Assembly (NCBI RefSeq): GCF_029168945.1
Contig: NC_083601.1
Span: forward strand, 75,567,595 to 75,631,594
From: Cannabis sativa
Lineage: Eukaryota > Streptophyta > Magnoliopsida > Rosales > Cannabaceae
Direction of reading: 5' to 3'
DNA length: 64,000 nt
The notes beneath the pieces are model-generated. The model did not search any database. It was not told the origin of the DNA and worked only from the letters and a program-made list of their open reading frames with translations. Positions 31,901 through 43,480 of the stretch are shown one piece after another. The number at the start of each line of letters is the position of its first letter. Positions within the stretch are counted from its first letter, which is position 1. Made by a program: the position numbers and the translations under genes.

Positions 31901-34399
31901 TTAACTATTTGATCGTCTAAGGACGCTCCAATCAAGCCTTCCACCCTTTGGTTTCTTGAAAGCACCTTTTCTGTCACTTGATGGTGACTGTTGTTCAACT
32001 TCATCACTTTTTGGAGACATGTTCGGATACTGTTTTCTTTTATAGTTTCCATTAGCCTCGCAATTTGGTTTATGAAGATCCGAGCACTCTCCTTCCTCCA
32101 TTGGTGGTTCGTTTTCTCTGGGAAATATTAATAAATATTAATTCTAAGATTAAGTAAATAATAACCACAGAAGAGAAAGGACTAAACAACGCATTTCAGG
32201 TATAAGAATATACTCTAGGAGAGATATCCTATCAAATTTACTAGAGTTGCATCAGATCAAATTACGAACAGAAAATGTGAACAAATTTTGATATGTCAGA
32301 CCTAGATGATTCATTTCCATTTTCAGTTCCTTTAGAAGTGGCAAGGGGTACTGGCTGACTAACTTGTGTTGCTTCCTCGTTTAATTTCTACCATGAAAAC
32401 AAGTTTTGGCGGATTAAAAATAAATCTTAAAGGAACACAGATGGTGAATATTCGTTGATCAGACTAGTACATGGACATATACTCACATCAATAGACGGGT
32501 TGAAACTTCTAAAAGACATCCGACCCTTTGTTGCTCCTGGATGGGGGTCACCTTCCATTATTACCACACTACATAAATAATAAAACGAACAGTTTTGATA
32601 TGGGCAGGAAAGAAAAAGTTCAGTAATCTATGGAACAGTAGTCAACAAAACGTAAAATATTATGAAAACAAACAAAGTGTTTAGCATAAATGATAAATGA
32701 ATGCAGCGGTACTGCCTTTATGCCATTCGTGAAGCTGTTTAGAAAAGCAATGAAGGGCAAACTTATATTACTTATAGCTACTAATGGCTATTGTGCCTCA
32801 AAGATCACTCATATTCAGCTTAACCTCTCACAAGATTTAAACATCTATCAGCAAAACAAACCAGCACAAGAGAAATACATCGAGAATAGTAATTTAACAC
32901 AAGCAAAAAGAAAGCATTTACAATTTTGGGGAGGGGAGGCAGGCAACTAGATCAATCTGAGAATAACAGTGATCATGTTTCCAATTTCCATAGACCCGAA
33001 TTTGTCAAACATCTTAGGATTCATAGTACTAATTAGTAATTATGGAAAAGCGGTAAATGTATGTAAACTAGGCTACTTAGCTTTAAACATCAAATTTCAC
33101 TTTACCAAGGATATTGTGCTTCTCCCAGATCTGTTTAGGAGTAATTGCAAAGTCAAACACATTTCAAAATTGTCTAACTTACAATAACTAAAATTGTCTA
33201 ACTTTCATGGGTCCTTTCCTGCAGAGGTTGTTGAGGCCTTGGGGGTTAAGGAAGCACTCAGCTGGCTCAAAGACAAGGATTGGAGCGTGGTAGAGGTTGA
33301 AACTGATAGCTTACTCACTGTCCAAGCAGTTTTCAGTCAACAACAGATGACTTCTGTTTTTGGTCTGATTACCCATGATTGTAAATCTTTTTTATCCTCT
33401 CTACCTAATGTTAGTCTTCGTTTTGTTAAACGATCAGCAAATAAGGTCGCCTACTTTGTGGCTAGACATTCTTGTTTCTATTCTGATCGTAGCATTCATG
33501 ATGTTGATGTCCTGGCAGACTATAATGCCAGTTTGTAATTTGAATACTTTATTTCAATGAAGTTGATATTTCATGTTCAAAAAAAAAATGGCAACCTCAA
33601 AGAAATACATTAATGCCTCTATTCAAGAGTATTTACGGGACCTTGAGTCCCCACTCTAGTCCACAAAGCTAATGCCCTAATCTTGGACAACAGCTTACTA
33701 TGGAAAACTTCTGATTCAATATGAATTAAGGTATTAGAGAGCTAATAGGACTTAATAGTTCCAGTATCATAATACAAAGAGGGCTTTCCAAATTTTCTGA
33801 TGAAACCAAATCACACACAGAAAATAAGCAAATCCTACATTGAATTATTAATTACAATACACAAAGACGGATTCTGTTTTAAGCTCGCACAAATCCATTA
33901 CATTCACATCGACAAGCAATCACAACGGCACATTGGCCGTAAAAATAGATAATAAAAATTAGCAGAACGCTTAAAATTATTTGAAAATCACAAAGAGAGA
34001 GAGAGAGAACTACCACTTCCTAGTAACACCACCAGGGGAAGTAAAATTCTCGGCAGGTTTGACCTCTTCTTTTTTTATCACCTCTTCTTTCTGGGCTGCT
34101 CTTTGCATGAACTGTGGGAGAAGACACAAACATTAATTAACATAATAAGCTAAGAACCAGAAATTGCAAAAATTGACCAATAAATTAACGAAATTAAAGA
34201 ATGGCCAGATAAATTTAAGCAAAACCCAATTAAAAAATTCAATCTGTTCCTTTCGTCTCTCCTTCTCGAAACATTAACAAAACTTATAATAAGAAAAAAA
34301 AAAAGAGAACTTCCAATTGAAGTTCAAAAAATGAAAAGGTCTGTGTTTCTCCTTTACCTTCAGGCTTTTGAGAGTGCTGGAAAACTCTGGCTTAGCCAT
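31901..34399 (-). CDS. MPP6: M-phase phosphoprotein 6-like (MPP6) exosome cofactor, five exons, 174 aa
   Basis: Assembled from GT-AG splice sites and continuous phase: exon 1 34399-34358, exon 2 34111-34014, exon 3 32568-32487, exon 4 32387-32302, exon 5 32117-31901 (TAA at 31901-31903). The coding length is 525 nt including the stop. Exon 1 begins MAKPEFSSTLKSLK and joins FMQRAAQKEE in exon 2, the N-terminal signature of the MPP6 family; exon 3 holds GRMSFRSFNPSID, matching the family's GRMSFRGFNP block. The C-terminal half is hydrophilic with basic tracts (GAFKKPKGGR). In yeast and humans MPP6 binds RNA and the nuclear exosome and helps 5.8S rRNA 3' processing; the plant role is inferred. 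Intron 2 is 1,445 bp and contains a LINE fragment. It converges on GRAS copy 2. The family call is from motif recall, not a search. Confidence 0.8.
33197..33588 (+). mobile_element. LINE 3' end (RNase H domain plus poly-A) inside MPP6 intron 2
   Basis: The plus-strand frame 33194-33538 reads VVEALGVKEALSWLKDKDW, VEVETDSLLTVQAV and LRFVKRSANKVAYFVARHS, the C-terminal RNase H domain (RVT_3 type) of plant non-LTR elements. In the last motif the usual Asn/Ala-Asp-Ala-Leu-Ala text is altered. A stop at 33536-33538, ~40 bases of 3' UTR and an A-run to about 33588 mark the 3' end. 5' truncation is typical of LINE insertions. It lies antisense to the host gene. No clear target-site duplication was found. 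Confidence 0.8.
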
Positions 34400-34943
34400 A
34401 GTTAATGACGGAAACCTCGCTTGGAAAAGACTCAAATTAAATTCTGAAACAGACTTTTGAAACTCCAATCTCTGAAACTATCTCGGCCGGCTACTGCTAG
34501 GGCAAGGAAAATAATATCGACGGCGTTTTCTGCATCCACTCACAACATGTCCATCAGCGCGGCCTTCATTAAACATTAGCCCATCACAGCCCAACTTATA
34601 TAAGAGGAAATTACACTCTTACATATAGTTTCAAATAAATATAAAATTAGAGGTAAATTTGATTAATTGATGAATAAAAGAGGCATTTTTCAACTTATAT
34701 AAGTAAATATCCTTATTGAAATAAAACTTATTGAGAAATAGTTCTTTTATATTATTTTTTTCTACATTAAAAAATTAATAATTCTTTTTTTTTTTATATA
34801 TTTTTTTAAAAAATTAGAAGCAAATTACTTAAAAATTATAGTATATTTATATTAGTATTATTAAAATCTTTTTTATTTTAAAGTTATGTCGAGTTTTTTA
34901 TTTTTTTATGGCTTGTTGTGAGTTGTTGGTATATAAATTTTAA
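34400..34943. other. Upstream region of the MPP6-like gene
   Basis: Includes the presumed promoter and 5' UTR of the minus-strand gene (34400-34560), then AT-rich sequence with no feature recognised. Confidence 0.5.
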
Positions 34944-35099
34944 GGCTTTTTTCTAGGGCTAAGATGCAAAATGGCCCTAAATCTAACAATTAAGTTAATA
35001 AATGTCCATTTTTTAAAAAAATTAACTAAATGTCCTTTTAGTTAAAAATTTGATGATAAAATTACAATTATAACCTTGAATAATTAAGTGTTTGGTATA

Positions 35100-35864
35100 G
35101 TTATTTTGCAGAATAATATATTAAAAAAAACTGAAAGGTAGTATATATATATTTTGAAATAACTAAAAGGTAGTATATTAGTTTAAGATTGTAGTATATT
35201 ATTTTAATATGCTATGGTATATAATGAACGAAAGACGAAAATTAAAAAATATGGAATATTAGTTTAAATTTGAGGTATAGTTATATTTCACTAGGAAATA
35301 TTGTCTTTATGTTCATTAGTATATCATGAAGGAAAGAAAAAGAAAAAAAAAACATGTGGAATATTAAATTAAGTTTTTAGTGTATATATATTTTCCACTA
35401 TATTGGTGATATATTAATTTTTCACTATAGTATTTCTGCTTATGATTGCAGAATGTAGTTTTTATATGCTATTATATATCGTGGAAAGAAAATCAGTTAA
35501 TAGTATATTAGTTTAAGTTTATGGTATATTTATATTGGTCTAAGGTACATCGTTTGTATATGATATGTATATCGTGAAGGATATAAAGAAGAAAAAAAAC
35601 TATTAAATATTAATTTAAGTATGAGGTATAGTTATATTTGACTGAGGTATATTGATTTTATGTTTATTGGTATTTCATGAAGGAAGAATAAGAAAAAAAA
35701 AACTTATGGAATATTAAATTAAGTTTTTTGTATAATTTTTTTTTTTCACAATGCTGGTGGTTGACTATGGTATATCTGCTTATGATTGTGATATATAATT
35801 TTTGTATGCTACTGTATATTGTGGAAAACAATTCATTTAATAGTATATTAGTTTAAGTTTGTGA
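35100..35864. repeat. ~350-bp diverged tandem repeat, continuing past the copia insertion
   Basis: GAGGTATAGTTATATTT...CATGAAGGAA occurs at 35272 and again at 35623; TGCTTATGATTG...ATATGCTA at about 35447 and 35790. The text after the copia element (43237-43290, TATATTGG...TAAGGTA...GTTTGTATAT) continues a further unit that matches 35530-35570. About two and a half units. Confidence 0.7.
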
Positions 35865-36352
35865 TGTTAGACTTTTATTTGGGCTTACATTAAATTTTAT
35901 TGGTTTTATTAAAACTTGGGTTGATTGGATAGTTCTTTGCTGTATTAGCCCATGTTGTTGGTGATCAATTGTTAATGGGCTTAGCATCTGTGAGTAAAGT
36001 CTAGGTGAAGCAGAAGTGTGGGCTTTTCTAGTTGACTGAAGCCTTTGATGAGCGAGCCCACCAGTAGGGTTTTGTAGCTAAGTCCCCTCCCTAACTCTAT
36101 AAATACATATTGTCTCATCACAATTGTATACCTTTTGATAATCAGATAAAAATAAACTGCTTCTGATTTAGAGATCTAGGGAGGAAGACTTAGTTGATAG
36201 TATTGCACTATCAAATTGGAGTAACTGTTGTGGATCAATCAGAGATAATTGTTATGGATCAATCAGGTACACATACCTAATTATTATATCTTATTATTGT
36301 GTTCTATGTTATATACAAATAGATCTTGGGTTAATTGTTAATTTATCTAACA
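35865..36352 (+). mobile_element. 5' LTR of the 35.9-43.2 kb copia element
   Basis: 488 bp, TGTTAG...CTAACA. Contains a TATA box in CTCTATAAATACAT (~36094-36107), so the transcript should begin near 36130. Confidence 0.95.
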
Positions 36353-36354
36353 TG

Positions 36355-36364
36355 TGGTATCAGA
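36355..36364 (+). other. Primer-binding site for initiator tRNA-Met
   Basis: TGGTATCAGA two bases after the LTR end, the standard copia primer site. Confidence 0.9.
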
Positions 36365-37546
36365 TTGCCTATTGTATATGATTTAGAACCTATAATTTGT
36401 ATAACCATTAATATGTATATGTTAATTTTCTTCAATTACATATTAATTTCGTTATTATTTTATGTTGAATTTTTTGTTCTTAAATCTTAAAACTTTAGGG
36501 GTTTTGTTTATCATCAAATTCTCGTTCTATTGATATATTACATGCATGAAATCATTGTGTATATTAAGAGAATTTTAACTTTTTTTTAGGGTTTATATAA
36601 TTATAATATGAAATTATAATTTGTGTTTTTTGATTTTATTGTTTTTAATTTAAAATTGATTATAGATATCTCATTCTTAATTGTTTATGAATGTTCTTCA
36701 ATGATTAATTTTGAATTTTGATCAAGATTGATATCCAAATAATTTTTTTTTATGTTCTTTATTTTTTGGATAACTTTTCTTTAGATCTATTTTTTTTAGC
36801 AATTAATAGCCGAAATTAGAGACATAGATCTATTAGAAATTGTAAACCAATCAAAATCCCTCTTTTTCCCCTCCGTTTCGTCACTTTTATGGCCGGAATT
36901 TCATCCCGACCCGACCGGGTTTGAACCGGGTCGCACAAGATCCATGTTGCGGCCATGGAAGCTGCTGGAGGTTGAAGACAACCCGCTGGGACGAAGCCCA
37001 CTCGCGGCTGCCGGAGAGTGAGAGAGAGTGAGGTAGTTTCGTGACTCCGTTTTCGACGATTCTTTTTTCCAGCATTATTAGAATTTGATTTCTGATTTTT
37101 TGGTGATTTTTAATTAATTTTTTGACGCAATTTAATAATTATTATTATTTTAATGATAATTATGCAGTTAAAAAATTATTAAAAATAATTTTTGATGATT
37201 TTTCAAAATCCGTAAATCATAGAAATTTTTTTGAATTTCTTCTCGTTCCATAAGACATAGTCACTCTCTTATTTAATTTATTTTGACTATGTAGTCTCCA
37301 CCAATTTTCTTATATTCACATCTTATGATTATTTGTTGTTCTAAAATTATAAAACTTGGTTGTTTGATACAAAAATAATGTGTTATGGTGGACACTTTAT
37401 TTTTTGCTTATCAATATAATAAAAGCAATTATATATCTCTTTTGGAAATTTGGTTGAAAATTATTAATTTTCAATGATTGTTTTATCACCAAATTTCACA
37501 TGTTGAAGAAAATATTATACTTTTGATTGACTATATGTGTAATTAC

Positions 37547-37718
37547 TTGCCCAAAGGTAGTATTTACATATATTAGTTCACATTCCATGAAGTGAGTTAA
37601 TATTAAATGTATATATTTTAATTATTTGCCCAAAGGTAATAATTTAAATATATAAATTTATTATTATTTTTTGCTTGAATTAATACATATTTTTAAGAAA
37701 TTTATTTGCCCAAAGGTA
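37547..37718 (+). repeat. TTGCCCAAAGGTA motif repeated at ~80-bp spacing in the copia leader
   Basis: The identical 13-mer TTGCCCAAAGGTA occurs at 37547, 37626 and 37706, and a related ACCCCAAAGGGGAGTTTA follows near 37797. It lies in the untranslated leader just before gag, where packaging or dimerisation signals usually lie; the function is not shown. Confidence 0.85.
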
Positions 37719-37894
37719 ATAAAATTCTTAAATGATATGTATTTTTTCTTTGTTGTTAACTTCATGAAGGTAAATCATGTGTGTGTTATATTCTCACCCC
37801 AAAGGGGAGTTTATAATGACCGATTGATTCTACAATATTTTCTAATACATTGCTCATATTGCTTATTCAAGTTTTAATTTTTTTTTTGAATTTT

Positions 37895-38750
37895 TCGATC
37901 TCCTTTTACGTGAACAACAATAATGCTTCCATCCATATTTTGAATGCTTCCAACTACAAGACATGGAAACGAGATGTGGAATTTACTTTAGGCATAATGG
38001 ATATGGACTTGTGCCTACGAGAAGAAAAACCTGCGATCTTATCGACTCTAGCATTTCGCCGAGAGAACTCATCATGCACAATGGGAAAAGTCAAGTCGTC
38101 TTACTCTTCTTACTATGAAAAGATCCATTCCTGAACATCTATTGAGTGGTTTGCCAGACACTACAAATGCCAAAGAGTTTTTCAATGTTGTAGAAAAATT
38201 ATACGACACTGGTGAAAACGCTGAAGCTGGACATCTTATGGATGAAATGACAACCATTAAGTATGATGAATTAAAAGGAGTGCGAGATTTTATTACGAAA
38301 TTGGTGAATGTTCGAGTCCAAGTTGAAAGATCATAATATTCCTCTTCCCGACTCTTTCATTATTCATCGAGCTCTTCATGCTCTTCCCGCCTCTTTCACC
38401 TAATCAAGACAAATTTCCTACAACACTTACAATCAAACATGGACTATCGGCGACCTAATTTCTCGGTGTGTATAAGAAAGCAAGCTTAAAAGGGAGAAGA
38501 ATGAATCTGCTAACTATGTTTCTCACCTCAAGCCCAACAAAGGAAAAGCAAAATTCAAGAATAAAAATGATGGTGCTACTAAACAGAATGGTAATGGTAA
38601 GGAGCATAAGAATAAACAGAAGAATAACAATGGAAAGTCCAAATACTCTAATGTGAAGTGTTACTTTTGTGAAAAATTGGGGCATCGGAGAACGGATCGT
38701 CACAAATTTAAGACTTGGTTAGAAAAGAAGCAAGCACAATCGAGATAATC
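37895..38750 (+). pseudogene. copia gag, broken
   Basis: Starts near 37895-37930 with NASNYKTWKRDVEFTLGIMD, then in shifted frames LPDTTNAKEFFNVVEKLYDT and HLMDEMTTIKYDELKGVRDF. The zinc knuckle CYFCEKLGHRRTDRH at about 38658-38702 lacks its last cysteine: the expected Cys reads as Arg (CGT), which fits one T-to-C change. Frameshifts at about 38100 and 38335, and a stop in the 38340-38470 segment, separate the parts. Confidence 0.9.
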
Positions 38751-39930
38751 CATTGGCATGTGTTTGTTTTGAATCTAATCTAGTTGATGTTCCTATTGAT
38801 TCTTGGTGGTTAGACGGTGGTGCTACGTTCATGTTTCGCTTCCTTACGGGGGCTAAGGGATCTCGTGGAAGCCAAGTGAGAGGGAGTCCAAGCTTAAAGT
38901 TGGCAATGATGTTGGAGTTGACGTTATCTAAGTTGGAACATTTATTCTTGAATTACGGTCTCGTGATAAGATTATTCGAACAATACTTTTTATGTTCCTA
39001 CTTTTAAAAGGAATTTAGTTTCGCTTCCGCTTTTGGTTAAACAAGGATATTCTTTTCATTTTGCAAATGATAATGTTGACATTATGCTTGACTCTCGAAT
39101 TATTGGAAATTGCTTTTATTCTGATGGTCTTTACAAGTTGTCATTGGCTCCTTTAGATTCCTCTTTTAATGTTGTGAATACTGTGGGTAAAAGACCTCAT
39201 ATTAAGGAAACATCCTTATTGTTATGGCACAAAAGATTGGGTCATATTTCCAAGAGAAAGGGTTGATCGTTTAATTAAATCGAAATACTTCCTCCTCTTG
39301 ATGCTTCGATCGGGATACTTGTGTTGATTGTACTCGTGGAAAATTGACTAAAACAAGAAAGAAGATCGCAAACCGCAACAATCTTTATTGGAAATTATCC
39401 ACACGGACATCAGTGGTCCTTATTCCACCACGTTGTGCAGAAACAAGTATTTTATCACTTTTATCGATGATTTTTCTCGTTATGGATTCACCTATTTCAT
39501 TAAAGAAAAATCTGACGCCCTTGATAAACTCAAAATTTTTCGAAATGAGGTTGAGAAACAATTAGGAAGAGTCATCAAAGTTGTTCATTACGATCGTGGA
39601 GGAGAATATTATGGTCGTTATACGTAATCCGGACAACACATGGGGCTTTTTGCGAGTACTTACAAGAAAATGGTATAGTTGCTCAATACACTATGCCTGG
39701 TTCACTCAGAAAAATGGCGTTGCTGAAAGGAGAAATCGCACTCTCATGGATATGGTGAGAAACATGATGAGTAGAACAAATCTTCCAGAATTTTTATGGG
39801 GTGACGCACTTATGACTGCAACTTATATTTTAAATCATGTTCCCAGTAAATCTGTTCCCAGACCCCTTTTGAGTTGTGGACTGGGCGGAAACCTAGTCTG
39901 AATCATCTTCGTGTATGGGGTTGTCCAGCT
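38750..39930 (+). pseudogene. copia protease and integrase, broken
   Basis: The protease site reads SWWLDGGATFM (about 38800-38832) where copia elements have Asp-Ser-Gly; the Ser is a Gly. Pre-integrase text (LLLWHKRLGHISKRK) is near 39210-39260. The integrase core has EIIHTDISGPYST (39389) and [28 protein letters not shown] (39580), then in another frame [20 protein letters not shown] (39711-39770) with the catalytic Glu. Frame changes at about 39265, 39385, 39625 and 39880. Confidence 0.92.
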
Positions 39931-40399
39931 GAAGTAAAGATTTATGATCCTAATTTGAAAAAGTTAGATCCGAGAACAAATCGTTGTTATTTCATTGGTT
40001 ATCCAATGCGCTCAAAAGGATATCGCTTTTACTGTCCTACTCGTGGTACGCGAATTGTTGAATCTCAGATTGCTAAATTTCTGGAATTTGATGTTGCTGA
40101 AAATATTACTTCACCATCTCTTGAAATGGGGGAGTCATCTAAAGGAAATTTTATTCCTATCTCTTTTTCAAGAGATGATAATAATAGCAGTCTTATTCTT
40201 ACTCTAGTTGATAACACTCCCATTGCTGATGAATATATTGCTCCTACTATCCAAGATGACGAGGGTCCTACTATTGATGAGGAACCTATTATTGAAGAAG
40301 GTTTTGTTGTTGATGAGGGTCTTGTTATCAGAGAAATCTAATTGTGGAATATGTCATTCAAAATGATGGTCAATAAATAGAGGTTATTCCAGAAGTACC

Positions 40400-42060
40400 T
40401 CCTATATGGAGATCTCAAAGACAAAAGATGTCAATAAGGTGTGATGATAAATTTATTTACCTTGGAGAAGGTGAATGTGATCTTGGTCATTTTGTGGAAC
40501 CTCTTACTTTTAGTGAAGCACTTAATAGTCCACATTCTTCAAAATAGATAGAAGCTACGGATGATGAGATCGACTCCATGAAGAAAAATGGTGTATGGGA
40601 GCTAGTTTTATTACCTGATGGTTTCAAACCAATAGGTTGCAAATGGATTTTTTAAGAACTAAAAGGGATAAAAAGGAATGATTGAAAGGTTTAAAGCGCG
40701 TTTAGTGGCTAAAGGCTTTACTCAAAGAGAAGGTATTGATTACACTGAAACTTTCTCACCTGTTTCTACTAAAGATTCATTCAGAATTATTATGGCCTTA
40801 GTTGCGCATTTTGATTTAGAGTTGCATCAAATGGATGTTAAAACTATTGTTCTGAATGGAGAATTGAGTGAGCAAATTTTTTATGTCTCAATCTGAAGGG
40901 TTCGAGGAAAATGGAAATGACAATTTGTTTTGCAAATTGAAATGATCCATTTATGGTCTCAAACAGGCATCTCACCAGTGGTACTTGAAGTTTGATAAGG
41001 TTGTATCACTGTTGGGTTTCATCGAGAACAAGTTTGACTAGTGTATTTATATGAAGATCAGTGGGAGTCATCATATTTTTTCTTGTTCTTTATGTAGATG
41101 ATATTTTACTTGCCAGCAGTGATTTGTCATTACTAAATGAGACCAAAAGTTTTCTATCTACCAATTTTGATATGAAAGATCTTGGAGAGGCATCTTTAGT
41201 TTTGGAGATTGAGATTTATCATGATAAGAATTGAAAATTTCTTGGCTTACCTCAAGAAGCTTACAATAATCGTGTGCTCAAAAGGTTCAACATGGATTTG
41301 TGTAAAGCTGGTTTCGTTCCTATTTTGAAAGGGACAAATTTACTAAGCAACATTGTCCTAAGAACGACTTAAAAAGAGAAGCAATGAAGAATATCCCATA
41401 TGCAAGTGCAGTAGGGAGTTTGATGTATGCTTAGGTTTGCACTAGACCTGATATTGCTTTCATGGTCGATGTTCTTAGGAGATATTTATCTGATCCTGGC
41501 CATGATCATTGGGTTGCAGCTAATAAAGTTTTGAGATATTTGCATAGAATGAAGAGTTTTATGCTTGTGTATAAGCATGTCAACAATCTTTAAGTTGTTG
41601 GTTATTCAGATTCAGATTTTGGTGGTTATGTAGATGATTTAAAGTCAACTTCTGGCTATATTTTCACTTTTGTTGGTGCTGCTATTTCTTGAAAAAGTGT
41701 TAAATAGACTTTAATCGTATCATCTACTATGTATGTTAAATTTGTTGCATGTTATGGGGCATCTTTGCAAGCTTTGTGGCTGAAGAATTTTATTTCGGAG
41801 ATACGAGTGGTTGATTCTATTTCCACACCTATGCTAATCTATTGTGATAATAATGCTGCTGTTTTCTTTTCAAAGAATAACAAGATTAGTAGTGCTTCTA
41901 AACATATGGAAATAAAGTATCTCACATCGTCGAGACTTGGTCAAGAAAGGAGACATTGTTATTGAAAATTGCAAGACCGAGTCGATGTTAGCTGATCCTC
42001 TAACCAAAGGGTTAAGTGCCGTGCTGTTTAATAAACATGTTGTTAATATGGGCATTTTAG
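40400..42060 (+). pseudogene. copia reverse transcriptase and RNase H, broken
   Basis: The finger region [20 protein letters not shown] starts at 40681, with a stop just before it (TTTTTTAAGAAC at 40649-40660). The catalytic YVDD is kept in a LVLYVDDILLASSDL-like stretch near 41083-41125. RNase H retains the SDSDFGGYVDDLKSTSGYIF text near 41609-41670 and a late IYCDNNAAV motif (41839). At least five frame changes or stops lie between. It cannot make a polyprotein. Confidence 0.92.
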
Positions 42061-42726
42061 AATCTTTTGATCTTTTGGGTTAGTGGGAGTTTAGTTTTGT
42101 TTGTTTTTAGAAATTATTATTTATAATTTTACGAATAAAGTTATGAACTACATTTTATGTTTCAATATTTTTTATTATTGAATGGATATGTTTTCAATTA
42201 TGTTTTTGTTATATTCTCGAGAATGATTGAATTGAAAGCATGTGGTTCATATTGTTGTGATCCTTGTCTTTTAAATTTATTTGCTTATTGACAATGATAT
42301 GTTGTTGGCTTAATTCTTTAAGCAAGTTTAGTGACAACTTACTTATTTTAAGTGGTGTATGTTTAATTTCAACGGCTTATTTATTAAGCATCACGGTATC
42401 GTTGAAATTGAGGATCGATAAGGATATTATGTTATTTTAAATTGATCACATGTTGAACATAATTCCTTACCACACTACTAGACTTATTGACCATGTCGAT
42501 TTAATACTTTGGTATTTGTGATTATGAATGTCTTTTGTTGAGCTAAAAACAATATGACTGTCATAGTTCATTATCAAAGGTTAAATTGGACCGGTATGTT
42601 GAGATTCTATCAGAGAACTATCATTTTTTAAAGTGGCCACAAATGTTTTCCTGTTGTTCAACCCATGAGTCGTTTTCAAACAAAATTATTTTGATATATA
42701 ATATATATGTATTAAAATCAATGTAG

Positions 42727-42740
42727 CCCAAGTGGGAGAA
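42727..42740 (+). other. Polypurine tract of the copia element
   Basis: CCCAAGTGGGAGAA directly precedes the 3' LTR; it primes plus-strand DNA synthesis in copia elements. Confidence 0.85.
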
Positions 42741-43231
42741 TGTTAGACTTTTATTTGGGCTTACATTAAATTTTATTGGTTTTATTAAAACTTGGGTTGA
42801 TTGGATAGTTCTTTGCTGTATTAGCCCATGTTGTTGGTGATCAATTGTTAATGGGCTTAGCATATGTGAGTAAAGTCTAGGTGAAGCAGAAGTGTGGGCT
42901 TTTCTAGTTGACTGAAGCCTTTGATGAGCAGGCCCAGCCCAACTAGGGTTTTGTAGCTAAGTCCCCTCCCTAACTCTATAAATACATATTGTCTCATCAC
43001 AATTGTATACCTTTTGATAATCAGATAACAATAAACTGCTTCTGATTTAGAGATCTAGGGAGGAAGACTTAGTTGATAGTATTGCACTATCAAATTGGAG
43101 TAACTGCTGTGGATCAATCAGAGATAATTGCTATGGATCAATCAGGTACACATACCTAATTATTATATCTTATTATTGTGTTCTATGTTATATACAAATA
43201 GATCTTGGGTTAATTGTTAATTTATCTAACA
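42741..43231 (+). mobile_element. 3' LTR of the 35.9-43.2 kb copia element
   Basis: 491 bp, nearly identical to the 5' LTR. The main difference is a short cluster near 42918-42940 (GGCCCAGCCCAACTAGG versus GAGCCCACCAGTAGG). Confidence 0.95.
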
Positions 43232-43342
43232 TGTGATATATGTATATTGGTTTAAGGTATATTGTTTGTATATCATACGATATATTAATAAAAAATTAAT
43301 TATATGGTTAAATAACATATTAGACAACAACAACAGCAGCAA

Positions 43343-43480
43343 AATCTAAAAGAATAAAATATATAATACCTTTTATATAATGAAAAAATAGTTGACAAAA
43401 GTAGAGAGGTTTTGATTTATTGTTTTTCATAATTTCTATTAAAAGAATAAAACATATAATACCTTTTATATAATGAAGGG
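43343..43480. repeat. Direct repeat around AAAGAATAAAA...CTTTTATATAATGAA
   Basis: A ~37-bp sequence (AATACCTTTTATATAATGAA core) occurs at 43343-43382 and again at 43441-43478, about 98 bp apart. Confidence 0.8.

Larger units (their letters stand above)
35865..43231 (+). mobile_element. Complete but defective Ty1/copia element (7,367 bp)
   Basis: LTRs of 488 bp (35865-36352) and 491 bp (42741-43231) both start TGTTAGAC and end TCTAACA. The target-site duplication TGTGA is at 35860-35864 and 43232-43236. A Met-tRNA primer site follows the first LTR and a polypurine tract precedes the second. The LTRs differ by about four single bases plus one ~10-bp cluster. The domain order gag, protease, integrase, reverse transcriptase, RNase H is Ty1/copia, yet nearly every domain carries stops or frameshifts. 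Confidence 0.97.
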
